Source: a bacterium
GTDB lineage: Bacteria; JAHJDO01
Assembly (NCBI GenBank): GCA_018812485.1
Contig: JAHJDO010000127.1
Location: 1 to 59,131 of the forward strand
Direction of reading: 5' to 3'
Length of the DNA: 59,131 nt
Shown here: positions 25,145 through 34,310 of the stretch, piece by piece
Numbering within the stretch: the first letter of the stretch is position 1
Layout of the letters: the number at the start of each line of letters is the position of its first letter
Position numbers and translations under genes: made by a program
Notes under the pieces: generated by a model
Database searches by the model: none
Seen by the model: only the letters and a program-made list of their open reading frames with translations
What the model was told of the DNA's origin: nothing

Positions 25145-26179
25145 ATGAAACATAAAAATGTGCTGGTTATCGGAGCGGGAATAGCAGGCATTATTTCAGC
25201 TTTAGAGATTGCAGATAGAGGAATAACTGTTCATTTAGTAGAGAAAACATCTTCAATAGGCGGTCATGTTCAAAAATTTTGTTGTAAAGCGGTAGATGAT
25301 GTTTGCACAAAATGCGGGGCTTGTCTTCTAAAGGATAGGACAGACAGGATAAAGGTTCATCCTAATGTTAAAATATATTTAGATTCAGATATATCCGATA
25401 TTTTAAGGTCTAAAGCTGGTTTTTCTGGTCAAATAAAACACAATAATAAGATCATGCCTGTAGAAGTAGACGCAATAGTCGTCGCAACTGGTTTTACTCC
25501 ATTTGATGCAAGGGAAAAAGGCAGATTTGGTTACGGGAGAATTCCTTATGTTTTTACAGGTCTGGATATTGAAGAGCATTTCAAAAAAAAAGAAAAATTT
25601 AACCTCTTGGATAAAATTCCAAAGCAAGCAGCATTCATCCAGTGTGTGGGGTCAAGGGATGAACAATTAAATAAAGGTTATTGTTCAAGAGTATGCTGTC
25701 GTTATGCTTTGAGACTCGTCATGATGCTTAGAGAAACCTTCCCTGAAATTAAGGTAGATGTTTTCTATATGGATATCCAGTCTTCAGGCAAAGAATTCAA
25801 TATGTTATATGACCAATGTAAGGATGATTCAAGAATAGAGTTTATAAAAAGTATACCAACAAGAGCACAAGAAATTCCTGAGACTAAATCAGTAAGGGTT
25901 TTGTATGAAGATGTAACAAAGGCTAAGCTTGTTGAGAGGGATTATGATCTTCTTGTTCTTTCTATAGGCATGATGCCATCAGAGGAGAATAGGAAAATTG
26001 AGAGTCTTCTTGGAATTAATACAGACGAGTTCGGTTTTTTTGAACCTGTTGATAATTTTTCTACAAGAACAAATGTTCAAGGTGTTTTTCTCTCAGGTAC
26101 ATGTGAAGGGCCAAAGAGCATATCAGAATCTATTCGGCACGCAGAGAAAACTGCAATAGATGTGATGGGGTACTTATGA
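25145..26179 (+). CDS. HdrA-like FAD-dependent oxidoreductase, first of a pair
   Basis: 344 residues. FAD motif VIGAGIAGIISALEIADRG near the N-terminus, an early CTKCGAC Fe-S motif, and the flavin-proximal cluster region CVGSRDEQLNKGYCSRVCC that is diagnostic of HdrA (heterodisulfide reductase A). The long N-terminal and the C-terminal ferredoxin domains of full HdrA are absent. Electron bifurcation by HdrA needs such a FAD. The stop overlaps the next gene, a second HdrA-like protein, which has the parts missing here; the two may form one composite HdrA. Confidence 0.85.
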   Translation: MKHKNVLVIGAGIAGIISALEIADRGITVHLVEKTSSIGGHVQKFCCKAVDDVCTKCGACLLKDRTDRIKVHPNVKIYLDSDISDILRSKAGFSGQIKHNNKIMPVEVDAIVVATGFTPFDAREKGRFGYGRIPYVFTGLDIEEHFKKKEKFNLLDKIPKQAAFIQCVGSRDEQLNKGYCSRVCCRYALRLVMMLRETFPEIKVDVFYMDIQSSGKEFNMLYDQCKDDSRIEFIKSIPTRAQEIPETKSVRVLYEDVTKAKLVERDYDLLVLSIGMMPSEENRKIESLLGINTDEFGFFEPVDNFSTRTNVQGVFLSGTCEGPKSISESIRHAEKTAIDVMGYL

Positions 26180-27411
26180 ACATTCTTATAATTGGCGGTG
26201 GTATTGCAGGAATAACTGCTGCAATATACCTTGGGGAACAAGGGCATAAAGTAACTCTAATTGAAAGAGGGGAAATCCTGGGTGGCAGGTTAAATAATCT
26301 TTTCAGCGTGTATGGCATGGGTATATGTGCAAAAGATTTCATGTGTGAGCAAATAGCAAAATTAAAGAAATTTTCAAATATAACTGTATTTACCTCTGCG
26401 GAATTAGTAGAGGTAAAAGGATATGTAGGAAGCTTCAATTCAAAATTCAAAATTCAAAATTCAAAATTAATTAAAATCAAACATGGGACAGTTATTATTG
26501 CAACCGGAATTGATGTATCCACGCCAAAGATGGATTGCAATTCTCAAGGGATAATCAATCATACCCATCTTGAAGATTACATTGCAGATAGCAAGATAAG
26601 AAGATTGTCAAAAGTCGTATTTCTATGTGACTTTGACAAGGAAGATTCTCAAATAATAGCATTATCTACACTAAAAAATGCTTTGCTTCTCAGAGAAAAA
26701 TTAAGATGTGAGGTATTTGTAATATCCCGCAGTATAAAAGTTGCTGGTAAGAAATTTGAGCAATCATATACGGATGCCAGAGAAAAAGGAGTTGTATTTA
26801 TAAAGCCTCTTAAGTCTCAGATGAAAATATCTCCATATAACAACCTAATATTTGTTGAACTTAGCTCAACAGATTCTGCTGTAGAGGGAATAGACATAAG
26901 AAATCTTCAACTGAAGTGTGACTGGCTGGTAATTGGAGAGAATATTCTTCCCAGCCAGGGCACAGAAGAGCTCTCGGGTATACTAGGTGTTGAGAGAGAT
27001 AAACAAGGGTTTTTCCAGAATAACAATGTTCACTTTATGCCAAATTTGTCAAATAGGAAAGGCATATTCTTTGCTGGAGCATGTCATATTGATGCCGGGC
27101 TGAATGATATATTAGATGATTCGTTAACAGCTGCATATGCTGCTCATAACCTGATTGCAAAGAGTGCGATAGAAATTGATGAGAAGACAGCAGAAGTAGA
27201 TGAGGGGAAATGCGCGCTTTGTCTTACATGCATACGTTCATGCCCTCATAAAGCAATAGATATAGAGTTCTCTCGCGAAGCGGGCAAGAAAGCTGCAAAG
27301 ATTATTGAAGAGGCATGTTTTGGATGTGGAATCTGCACGTCGCTATGTCCCTCAAGAGCAATACAGCTCAGGGAATATGAGGATGAGAAGATACTTAAGC
27401 TTATAGGATGA
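26176..27411 (+). CDS. HdrA-like flavoprotein with C-terminal ferredoxin domain, second of a pair
   Basis: 411 residues. FAD motif ILIIGGGIAGITAAIYLGEQG is kept, and two [4Fe-4S] motifs are at the C-terminus (CALCLTCIRSCP, CFGCGICTSLCP). The flavin-proximal cluster region, which in HdrA reads CVGSRD...YCSRVCC, here reads FLCDFDKEDSQIIALSTLKNA, so those four cysteines are lost. A short satellite repeat encodes part of residues 88-98. It overlaps the preceding HdrA-like gene by 4 bases and precedes an MvhD-like gene, a usual HdrA neighbour. Confidence 0.82.
   Translation: MNILIIGGGIAGITAAIYLGEQGHKVTLIERGEILGGRLNNLFSVYGMGICAKDFMCEQIAKLKKFSNITVFTSAELVEVKGYVGSFNSKFKIQNSKLIKIKHGTVIIATGIDVSTPKMDCNSQGIINHTHLEDYIADSKIRRLSKVVFLCDFDKEDSQIIALSTLKNALLLREKLRCEVFVISRSIKVAGKKFEQSYTDAREKGVVFIKPLKSQMKISPYNNLIFVELSSTDSAVEGIDIRNLQLKCDWLVIGENILPSQGTEELSGILGVERDKQGFFQNNNVHFMPNLSNRKGIFFAGACHIDAGLNDILDDSLTAAYAAHNLIAKSAIEIDEKTAEVDEGKCALCLTCIRSCPHKAIDIEFSREAGKKAAKIIEEACFGCGICTSLCPSRAIQLREYEDEKILKLIG
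26436..26468 (+). repeat. Heptanucleotide satellite (CAAAATT)n inside the second HdrA-like gene
   Basis: Four exact CAAAATT units at 26441-26468, preceded by a partial unit. They encode part of the low-complexity segment FNSKFKIQNSK. The 7-base unit keeps frame only in multiples of three copies, so a change of one copy would break the gene. Confidence 0.85.
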
Positions 27412-27418
27412 TTTTGTA

Positions 27419-27829
27419 ATGACATATAAACCAAATATTACTGTCTTCTGCTGTGAGAATTCAGTTTACGAAACTGTGTTAAGTGTTTGTAAACACCACA
27501 GCAATATTCAAGTTATAAAGGTTCCATGTTCTGGGAAGATTAGTAGTATTCATATACTTAAATGTTTTGAATCCGGGAAGGATATGGTTATAGTAATTGC
27601 ATGCATAGAAGAAGCATGTCACTTTATAAATGGAAATATAAGAGTAGAAAAAGTTGTGGAGGCCACTTGTAACATGTTAAAGGAATTGGACATTGAGGAT
27701 AAACGCTTGCAAATTCTCAACTTTGCACCTAATATGGAAGAGAAATTTTGTAGTGCTTTTGAGGATGTAATGTTACAGGCTTCAAAGCTTGGGCCGATGT
27801 ATGAGGAACGATGGAAAGGAGGTGTTTGA
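27419..27829 (+). CDS. MvhD/FlpD-like [2Fe-2S] electron-transfer protein (divergent)
   Basis: 136 residues of the MvhD/FlpD family (PF02662), which carries electrons from a donor to HdrA. KVPCSGKI and ACIEEACHFINGN match the second and third cysteine motifs, but the first motif, normally CNWC near the N-terminus, reads CCENSVY, so cluster binding may differ. It follows the HdrA pair by 7 bases. A more usual copy of the family is at 39972. No ribosome site stands out; translation is probably coupled. Confidence 0.8.
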   Translation: MTYKPNITVFCCENSVYETVLSVCKHHSNIQVIKVPCSGKISSIHILKCFESGKDMVIVIACIEEACHFINGNIRVEKVVEATCNMLKELDIEDKRLQILNFAPNMEEKFCSAFEDVMLQASKLGPMYEERWKGGV

Positions 27830-27893
27830 AGGATAAAAAATAAATTACTAATGTGCATATAACTAAAAGTATGAATTAAAAAGGAGGAGTGAA

Positions 27894-28346
27894 ATGAAGA
27901 AGTTTTTAGCTGCGTTAATAGTAATAACACTAATTTTTTCTGCAAGTCTTGCTGTATTTGCTCAGGAAGAAGAATCGTTAATAGGGCAATCAAATCAGGC
28001 AACCAGGGAGTTACTCTTTATGCCGACATGGCTGCCGGCACCGGTTATTGCGCCGTTTGTATCAATCCCATGGAAGCTGTTTACATGGAGAGCTAAACCA
28101 GAGGATTATCCTCTAAAGCCTAATCTTTATCGTGAAAAAGATAAAAAGACTATATTTGAGGTTCTTATAGCTACTCCTATAATAGCTGCAGAATCACTTG
28201 TTACAGGTCTTGTGTGGGGCGTTCCGCTTGGCATATGGGAGATGATAAGATGGGGAAAACCAGGATATTTTGGACGCACTATCCAGGTTGCACACAATAG
28301 GTGCTATGAGTTTCATATAAGATATCTGAATCAAGCAGGATACTAA
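27894..28346 (+). CDS. Small exported protein of unknown function
   Basis: 150 residues. A clear signal peptide (MKKFLAALIVITLIFSASLAVFA, cleavage after AVFA) is followed by an acidic start (QEEESL) and a region rich in Trp and Pro (FMPTWLPAPVIAPFVSIPWKLF) with two hydrophobic stretches. AGGAGG precedes the ATG. I do not recognise the family. It stands between mvhD and folD, in a long same-strand gene row, so it may be co-transcribed with the methyl-branch genes without sharing their function. Confidence 0.75.
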   Translation: MKKFLAALIVITLIFSASLAVFAQEEESLIGQSNQATRELLFMPTWLPAPVIAPFVSIPWKLFTWRAKPEDYPLKPNLYREKDKKTIFEVLIATPIIAAESLVTGLVWGVPLGIWEMIRWGKPGYFGRTIQVAHNRCYEFHIRYLNQAGY

Positions 28347-28350
28347 ACAT

Positions 28351-29241
28351 ATGTCTGCAAAGATTATAGATGGTAAGGCGATTGCTGCCGAGATGCAAGA
28401 GGAGATGAAGATTGAGGTGGGGAGCCTTAAAGACAAATATAATCTAATTCCCGGGCTTGCTGTTGTGCTTGTAGGGGAGAATCCAGCTTCAAGGGTTTAT
28501 GTGAGTATGAAAAAAAAGGCATGTGCAAGGTTGGAGATATACTCTGAGGAGCATAAACTGCCGCGGGAAACTCCGGAACAAGACCTGCTGGAACTTATTA
28601 ATAAGCTCAATGCAAATGAGAAGGTTCATGGCATTCTTGTTCAGCTTCCCCTGCCGGACCATATTGATGAAGATAAGGTTCTTAACGCTATTGATCCATC
28701 AAAGGATGTTGACGGCTTTCATCCGGTAAATGTGGGCAATCTTGTTATTGGCAAGCCTTCCTTTCTGCCATGCACTCCATATGGCATTCAGCAGCTTCTT
28801 CTTAAAAGCGGTATTCAGATTGAAGGAAAACATGTAGTTGTAGTTGGCAGGAGTAATATTGTGGGAAAACCTGTTGCCCTAATCTTGCTTCAAAAAGCGC
28901 AAGGGGCTAATGCAACAGTCACCGTATGCCATTCACGAAGCGGGGACTTGTCTTACTATACAAAACAGGCGGATATATTGATTGCTGCTATTGGAAAAGC
29001 GGAAATGATAAAAAAGCATATGGTTAAACAGGACGCAGTGGTTATAGATGTGGGAGTTAATCGGGTTGATGATCCAAGCTCAGAAAGGGGATACAAACTT
29101 GTTGGGGATGTGGATTTCGAGGAAGTAAAAGAAGTAGCGAGCGCTATTACACCCGTTCCAGGCGGCGTTGGGCCTATGACAATTACAATGCTTATGCATA
29201 ATACCATAAAAGCTGCGAGAATGCAGAGATCGATAAAATGA
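28351..29241 (+). CDS. folD: Methylene-THF dehydrogenase/methenyl-THF cyclohydrolase FolD
   Basis: 296 residues. Typical FolD motifs: VGENPASRVYVSMKKKAC (with the catalytic Lys), VQLPLPDHIDEDKVLNAIDPSKDVDGFHP, VVVGRSNIVGKPVA (dinucleotide fold) and PVPGGVGPMTITML. It interconverts 5,10-methylene-THF and 10-formyl-THF using NAD(P), the second oxidation level of the methyl branch of the Wood-Ljungdahl pathway. It overlaps metV by 4 bases. 10-formyl-THF also feeds PurH in the same row. Confidence 0.96.
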   Translation: MSAKIIDGKAIAAEMQEEMKIEVGSLKDKYNLIPGLAVVLVGENPASRVYVSMKKKACARLEIYSEEHKLPRETPEQDLLELINKLNANEKVHGILVQLPLPDHIDEDKVLNAIDPSKDVDGFHPVNVGNLVIGKPSFLPCTPYGIQQLLLKSGIQIEGKHVVVVGRSNIVGKPVALILLQKAQGANATVTVCHSRSGDLSYYTKQADILIAAIGKAEMIKKHMVKQDAVVIDVGVNRVDDPSSERGYKLVGDVDFEEVKEVASAITPVPGGVGPMTITMLMHNTIKAARMQRSIK

Positions 29242-29909
29242 TAGTTGCTGATAGAAAGCCTATTCAAGAAATTCTTGATATGCTTGAAGATTGTGAGAAG
29301 CTGCTTATTGTTGGCTGTAACGCTTGTGTAGCCATTTGTATGGCAGGTGGAGAAAAAGAGGTTTCTGAACTAGCTTCTTTAATCAAAATAGCAAAAAAAA
29401 AACAAGGTAAGACCATAGAAATTACAGAACAGGTTACAGAACGTCAGTGTGAAGAAGAGTTTGTTAAAGAAATAGAGAGCGAAATTAAAGCACATGATAA
29501 AATTCTTTCCATGGCTTGTGGAGTAGGAGTGCAGCTTATTGGAAAGATGTATGAAGAAAAACCAGTTTATCCTGCACTTAATACAAAGTTTATGGGTTTG
29601 CCTGAGGAGCAGGGACAATGGACTGAAACATGTGCTGGATGTGGAGACTGCAAGTTGGCAGATTTTGGCGGCATATGCCCTATTGCCCGATGTTCAAAGA
29701 GCCTGCTTAATGGTCCATGCGGAGGATCAGTAGATGGTAAATGCGAGGTAGATCCGGATAATATTGATTGTGCATGGCAATTAATCTATGACAGAATGAA
29801 ACTCATTGGACAACTTGATAAACTTCTAAAAATAGAGCCTGCAAAAAGCTGGAAGACCTCAAGAGACGGAGGTCCCAGAAAAGTCATAAGGCAGGATGTA
29901 AGAGAATGA
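29238..29909 (+). CDS. metV: MetV, zinc/Fe-S subunit of methylene-THF reductase
   Basis: 223 residues, MTHFR C-terminal domain family. The N-terminal part has IVGCNACVAICMAGG; the C-terminal part is rich in cysteines (ETCAGCGDCKLADFGGICPIARCSKSLLNGPCGGS). In acetogens MetV is the partner of MetF and links it to its electron donor, which in Moorella is HdrABC-MvhD. It overlaps folD and precedes metF by 6 bases. Confidence 0.92.
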   Translation: MIVADRKPIQEILDMLEDCEKLLIVGCNACVAICMAGGEKEVSELASLIKIAKKKQGKTIEITEQVTERQCEEEFVKEIESEIKAHDKILSMACGVGVQLIGKMYEEKPVYPALNTKFMGLPEEQGQWTETCAGCGDCKLADFGGICPIARCSKSLLNGPCGGSVDGKCEVDPDNIDCAWQLIYDRMKLIGQLDKLLKIEPAKSWKTSRDGGPRKVIRQDVRE

Positions 29910-29915
29910 TAGTTT

Positions 29916-30833
29916 ATGAAATCAGGAAGTAATCTTGAGACTGTTTTAAATTCAGGCAAGTTCGCTATTACTGCAGAATTAGGGCCTCCTAAAAGCGCAA
30001 ATAAAGAGTTTGTTATAAAACGGGCGCAGATATTAAAAAACTATGTAGACGCAGCAAACCTTACTGACAATCAAACCGCAATAGTCAGAATGTCCAGTAT
30101 AGCCGCAGCTAGAATAATTTTAGATGAGGATGTTGAGCCTGTAATTCAGATAACCTGTCGGGATCGCAACAGGATTGCTATACAGAGTGATGTTCTTGGC
30201 GCAGCTGCATTAGGGGTGAAAAATATTCTCTGTATTACTGGCGATCATCAGTGTTTTGGAAACCATCCCGATTCAAAAAATGTGTTTGATATAGATTCCA
30301 TACAGCTTGTAAGTCTCTTGAAGATGATGAGGGATGAACAAAAGGTCTTAGGCGGTGATGCGATAAAAACGCCTCCCCAAATCTTTATAGGCGCAGCAGC
30401 AAATCCTTTTGCAGATCCTCTGGAATTCAGAGTTATAAGACTTGAGAAAAAAATAAAAGCTGGAGCGGATTTTATTCAAACACAGTGTATATTTGATATG
30501 AACAGGTTTTCTGAATGGATGAAAATAGTGGAGGATAAAGGCTTAGACAAGAAGACGCACATTCTCGCGGGCGTTACCCCCATTAAATCATATAATATGG
30601 CGAAACATATGGCTGAAAACGTATCAGGGATTAGTGTGCCTCAGGAAATCTTGAAGCGTATAGAGAGCGCTAATGACCCTAAGGAGGAAGGTATAAATAT
30701 ATGTATTGAAACAATAGAAGAGCTGAGAAAAATAAAAGGCATTCATGGTATTCATATAATGGCAGTTCAATGGGAAGAAGTAGTGCCCGAGATCGTAAAA
30801 AGAGTCGGATTATTTCCAAGACCACAAATATAA
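29916..30833 (+). CDS. metF: Methylene-tetrahydrofolate reductase MetF
   Basis: 305 residues, complete FAD-binding TIM barrel: TAELGPPKSAN, DAANLTDNQTA, IQITCRDRNRIAIQSDVLGAAALG, ILCITGDH and GADFIQTQCIFD. It reduces 5,10-methylene-THF to 5-methyl-THF. The gene is directly behind metV and before hdrC, so its electrons probably come through HdrA/HdrC proteins and not from free NADH alone. Confidence 0.95.
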   Translation: MKSGSNLETVLNSGKFAITAELGPPKSANKEFVIKRAQILKNYVDAANLTDNQTAIVRMSSIAAARIILDEDVEPVIQITCRDRNRIAIQSDVLGAAALGVKNILCITGDHQCFGNHPDSKNVFDIDSIQLVSLLKMMRDEQKVLGGDAIKTPPQIFIGAAANPFADPLEFRVIRLEKKIKAGADFIQTQCIFDMNRFSEWMKIVEDKGLDKKTHILAGVTPIKSYNMAKHMAENVSGISVPQEILKRIESANDPKEEGINICIETIEELRKIKGIHGIHIMAVQWEEVVPEIVKRVGLFPRPQI

Positions 30834-30866
30834 TTTTGAATTTTTGATTATGAATTTTAAATTAAG
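30834..30866 (+). repeat. Degenerate heptamer repeat between metF and hdrC
   Basis: The 47-base gap after metF is largely made of TTTTGAA-like words, the complement of the CAAAATT satellite inside the HdrA-like gene. Confidence 0.45.
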
Positions 30867-30880
30867 GGAAGAAAGGGCAA

Positions 30881-31360
30881 GTGAAAGATAAAATTAGTTC
30901 GGATGAACTTGATAAAAACTTTAAATATGAGGTAGGTGCACAGCCAGGCGGAGAAAATATTAAAAAATGCTTTTCCTGCGGCACATGCACTGCAGGATGT
31001 CCTGTGAGTGAAGTAGATGAGGAGTTCAATCCAAGAAAAATTATTCGCATGGTACTGCTTGGCATGAAGAAAGAGGTACTCTCCTCTAAAGTAATCTGGT
31101 ATTGCTGTAGCTGTTATACATGCTACGCGCAATGCCCGCAGAATGTTAAATTTACAGATATTATGGCAGCGCTCAGGTACCTAGCAATAAAGGAAGGTCA
31201 TGTTAGGAAGGATTTTTTAGATAAGGTGTATAACATTGATAATCTGGCACAAAAAATAAGACTTGATATTATTAAGTGTCTTACAAAAGAACAACCAGTT
31301 GATAAAGCAGGAGAGAATATAACAGCTAAAGTCAAAGAGTTCATAAAATCTCAGGGGTAA
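30881..31360 (+). CDS. hdrC: Heterodisulfide reductase subunit C-like protein (HdrC)
   Basis: 159 residues, GTG start with GGGAAGAAAGGG upstream. Two [4Fe-4S] motifs typical of HdrC: CFSCGTCTAGCP and CCSCYTCYAQCP. HdrC carries electrons between HdrA and HdrB. An HdrB gene with CCG domains would be expected next to it, but the next gene is a GAF-HD-GYP protein, and no HdrB is found in the window. In Moorella hdrCBA-mvhD-metVF encode one complex, so this is a reduced version. Confidence 0.88.
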   Translation: MKDKISSDELDKNFKYEVGAQPGGENIKKCFSCGTCTAGCPVSEVDEEFNPRKIIRMVLLGMKKEVLSSKVIWYCCSCYTCYAQCPQNVKFTDIMAALRYLAIKEGHVRKDFLDKVYNIDNLAQKIRLDIIKCLTKEQPVDKAGENITAKVKEFIKSQG

Positions 31361-31366
31361 AAAAAC

Positions 31367-33112
31367 ATGCCATTGCAGGTCATTATAAATTTCTTTTTGT
31401 TAGTAACATTAATTGCAATGATTGTAATAAATATATTCCTTTTATTGAAAAAGCGGGAGAATATTACAGAAACAAAATATCACGGTGTGCTTGAGAAACT
31501 TAATAAGGATCTTCAAGAACATGTTGATGAGCTTTCCAGTAAGGTTAAGCAGCTATCAGCAATACAAAGCATAAGCAGCGTTTTTGTATCATCAGGAAAT
31601 CTTGAACAAATTCTGAGTAAGGTTATTAATGTGGTAACAAAGGCACTTGATTGCAAAGTAGGAAGCATAATGATTTTTAATAAGGATAAAAACCTATTGA
31701 GCATAAAAGCGGCTGTTGGTTTAGGGGATGAAATAATAGAGAGTACCAGAATAAAACTGGGAGAAGAAAAAGAAATCTCTGGATGGGTGGCGCAGGAAAG
31801 GCAGCCTTTGCTTATAGAAGATATTGAAAAATCAAGATTTTCAGGAACAAATAATCCTATATACAAGGGAAAATCTCTATTATCCGTTCCTATGATTTCA
31901 AAAGGAGAGCTGCTTGGAGTTATAAACTGCACAAATAAAAAAAACGGCGAATCATTCACTCAGGATGAATTAGATTCTTTGATAGCTATTGCGAGTCAAT
32001 CCGCTATATTGGTTGAAAATGTTCGCGCATATCACAATATTACCACGAAAGCCAAAGAACACGCCACTCTATGCAGTGTTAGTGAAAAAATCAACCTTTC
32101 ACTTAATCTGCAGGAGACACTGGATTACATTGCAAAAATGGCAACAGAGATAACAAATACTGAGTCATGTTCTTTGAGACTGCTGGATGATGAGGACAAG
32201 AACAAGCTTCTGATTCGTGCCGGGCACAATCTGAGTGATGGGTATATGAGAAAAGGACCGTTGGAAATGGGAGAAGGTGTTGGAGGTTATGTTGCAGAGC
32301 ATGCGGAGCCAGTTGCAATAGGCGATATTCGAAAAGACAAAAGGGTAGATTATAATGAATTTCTAAAAAAGGAAGGATTGATCGCCTTACTTTCTGTCCC
32401 AATAAAATCTAAGATTCGAGTGATAGGATTGATCAGTGTTTACAAAAAATCCCCACATGAATTTGAGCAGAATGATATTGATTTATTGAGTGCGTTTGCA
32501 AATCATGTTTCGGTTGCCATAGAGAATGCCAAGCTTTACGATACCATTAAGAAAAATTATTTAGAAACAATAGAAACCCTTGCTCTTACGATTGAGGCAA
32601 GAGATCTATACACTCGCGGCCATTCAGAACGTGTTACAAATTATGCTATTGGCATAGCAAAGGAACTCAAGGTAGAAGAGGGACTATTAAAAATTATTAG
32701 ATATGCAGGGCGGTTGCATGATATTGGAAAGATTGCTATCCCGGACGGAATATTAAACAAGCCAGACAAATTAACCACTGCAGAGTTTGCAGAGATTAAG
32801 ACACATCCAACAAAAGGAGCAGAACTCGTAGAACCGCTGGAGTTCCTCAGAAATACAGTTCCAATGATAAAACATCATCACGAACGTTTTGACGGCAGGG
32901 GTTACCCTGATGGTCTTGAAAAAATGAACATACCGCTTATTGCAAGAATTCTGGCAGTTGCAGATTCCTTTGACGCAATGACATCCAGAAGACCCTACAG
33001 ACAGAAACCAATGAATGAAGATCAAGCTATTGAGGAACTCAAGAAGAATAAAGGAACACAATTCGATCCAGAAGCAGTAGACGCTTTCATAAAGGTAATT
33101 AAGCGGAGATAA
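31367..33112 (+). CDS. GAF-GAF-HD-GYP signalling protein (c-di-GMP phosphodiesterase type)
   Basis: 581 residues: one N-terminal membrane helix (residues 5-27), a coiled coil (about 40-65), two GAF domains (about 70-215 and 235-385) and a C-terminal HD-GYP domain with LHDIGKI, HHERFDGRGYPDGL and AVADSFDAMTSRRPYR. HD-GYP proteins split c-di-GMP to GMP; GAF domains may bind a small ligand or flavin/heme. It starts 6 bases after hdrC, so it may be expressed with the redox genes and link redox state to c-di-GMP. A PilZ protein is at 51080. Confidence 0.92.
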   Translation: MPLQVIINFFLLVTLIAMIVINIFLLLKKRENITETKYHGVLEKLNKDLQEHVDELSSKVKQLSAIQSISSVFVSSGNLEQILSKVINVVTKALDCKVGSIMIFNKDKNLLSIKAAVGLGDEIIESTRIKLGEEKEISGWVAQERQPLLIEDIEKSRFSGTNNPIYKGKSLLSVPMISKGELLGVINCTNKKNGESFTQDELDSLIAIASQSAILVENVRAYHNITTKAKEHATLCSVSEKINLSLNLQETLDYIAKMATEITNTESCSLRLLDDEDKNKLLIRAGHNLSDGYMRKGPLEMGEGVGGYVAEHAEPVAIGDIRKDKRVDYNEFLKKEGLIALLSVPIKSKIRVIGLISVYKKSPHEFEQNDIDLLSAFANHVSVAIENAKLYDTIKKNYLETIETLALTIEARDLYTRGHSERVTNYAIGIAKELKVEEGLLKIIRYAGRLHDIGKIAIPDGILNKPDKLTTAEFAEIKTHPTKGAELVEPLEFLRNTVPMIKHHHERFDGRGYPDGLEKMNIPLIARILAVADSFDAMTSRRPYRQKPMNEDQAIEELKKNKGTQFDPEAVDAFIKVIKRR

Positions 33113-33198
33113 TATACTAAAAAGATTTTATAAAAAATATGCCAATTTAGGGAGCATAGCCGAAGTAAGGTGAGATTTCAGCCAAAGGAGGATATGCG

Positions 33199-34278
33199 AT
33201 GAGGTTAAAGATATTAATGAAAAAATACATGATTAGTACTGTTGTATGGTTCATGCTGGTTTTATTTTGTTCATACATATCTGCTGAGCATGTAGACCCC
33301 TCTCCAATAGAAGGTAGATTTTCAATTTGGGGTGGTTTACCTGAAAATGCTCGAACGACGAAGAAAAAGATTAATGAGCTTACTTATGTTGAACTTTCAG
33401 AAAAAATTCCTAGGCAGTTGAGCTTGGATGAGGCTTTTTCCTATTGGTTGATTTGGCCAGTAGATGACTGGTCTTTAGTGGCTCCATTCGTTAAGCGGGC
33501 TACACATTTCGAAATGAGGGCAACAATACCAATAGGAACATTCCATTTGGGCGTTAAAGCAAATATCAGGGCAAAATGTGTTGAAAGGAAAGAAGAGGGG
33601 TTATTAACTTTACTTTGGTTTGATCCCGGGGAAAAAGGAGCTTTGGAATATCCTCTACCTGAAGTGTTTAAGGTTGCAGTGAAAAAAGGGATTCTTACGG
33701 CGATGCAAAAAGAGACCTTGGATGATTTACAAAAATTTTTCGAACAGCAGCGGTATCCGAAGCTGTTGCGAGAATGGGAGGATTTCACGGAAGGAACATA
33801 TGTGATGTATACAAGACAAAATTTTTTCAATGCATTGACATGTCTTTATGATTTGATGCCGGGAATGGCATCCGACACACTTATGCCTGAGAACTTTTTT
33901 GACAGCAATCAGCGTATTCAATTGAGGAGCTATGGTCACGCAATTTTAGGAAAATGTCTTTTTACATTTACCGCCAACAAATTTTCTATGCAGATCAAGA
34001 ATTGCCCGCTATCACAACTGGTTGATAGGTGGAATGGCGGGCTATTTGCAATAACGTCGGATATTAATAAGCAGCAACCTAAACTTAAGGTGGATGGAAA
34101 GCGACAACATGAGGAAGTTGATATAATTTTAAATGTTGAGGGAACATCTTTTGAAGAAGCATATAAAATCACTTTGGGAGTTTTACTTGGCATTCAAGGT
34201 GTTCAACTTGATGCTCGATGTCTAACAGCCATTCACCCAAATCGCCTTCGTCGGCTTCATATGCACGCGAGACGTTAA
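33199..34278 (+). CDS. Exported protein of unknown function, with a GRFSIWGG motif
   Basis: 359 residues, good AAAGGAGG ribosome site. An N-terminal signal segment (VVWFMLVLFCSYISAEH) suggests export. Near residue 38 it has IEGRFSIWGG, close to IDGRINVWGG in the next gene. Apart from this I see no known domain; cysteines are scattered, and the rest is mixed alpha/beta in character. The gene stands in a pair with the ankyrin protein between two Hdr gene sets. Confidence 0.7.
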   Translation: MRLKILMKKYMISTVVWFMLVLFCSYISAEHVDPSPIEGRFSIWGGLPENARTTKKKINELTYVELSEKIPRQLSLDEAFSYWLIWPVDDWSLVAPFVKRATHFEMRATIPIGTFHLGVKANIRAKCVERKEEGLLTLLWFDPGEKGALEYPLPEVFKVAVKKGILTAMQKETLDDLQKFFEQQRYPKLLREWEDFTEGTYVMYTRQNFFNALTCLYDLMPGMASDTLMPENFFDSNQRIQLRSYGHAILGKCLFTFTANKFSMQIKNCPLSQLVDRWNGGLFAITSDINKQQPKLKVDGKRQHEEVDIILNVEGTSFEEAYKITLGVLLGIQGVQLDARCLTAIHPNRLRRLHMHARR

Positions 34279-34310
34279 ATGAGATTTTGTTCCGCAGATG
34301 GGTGACGATA

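Noticed and set aside
26436-26468. Possible CRISPR or regulatory repeat array
   Set aside because: Units are contiguous 7-mers without spacers and lie in a coding frame; they are a simple satellite.
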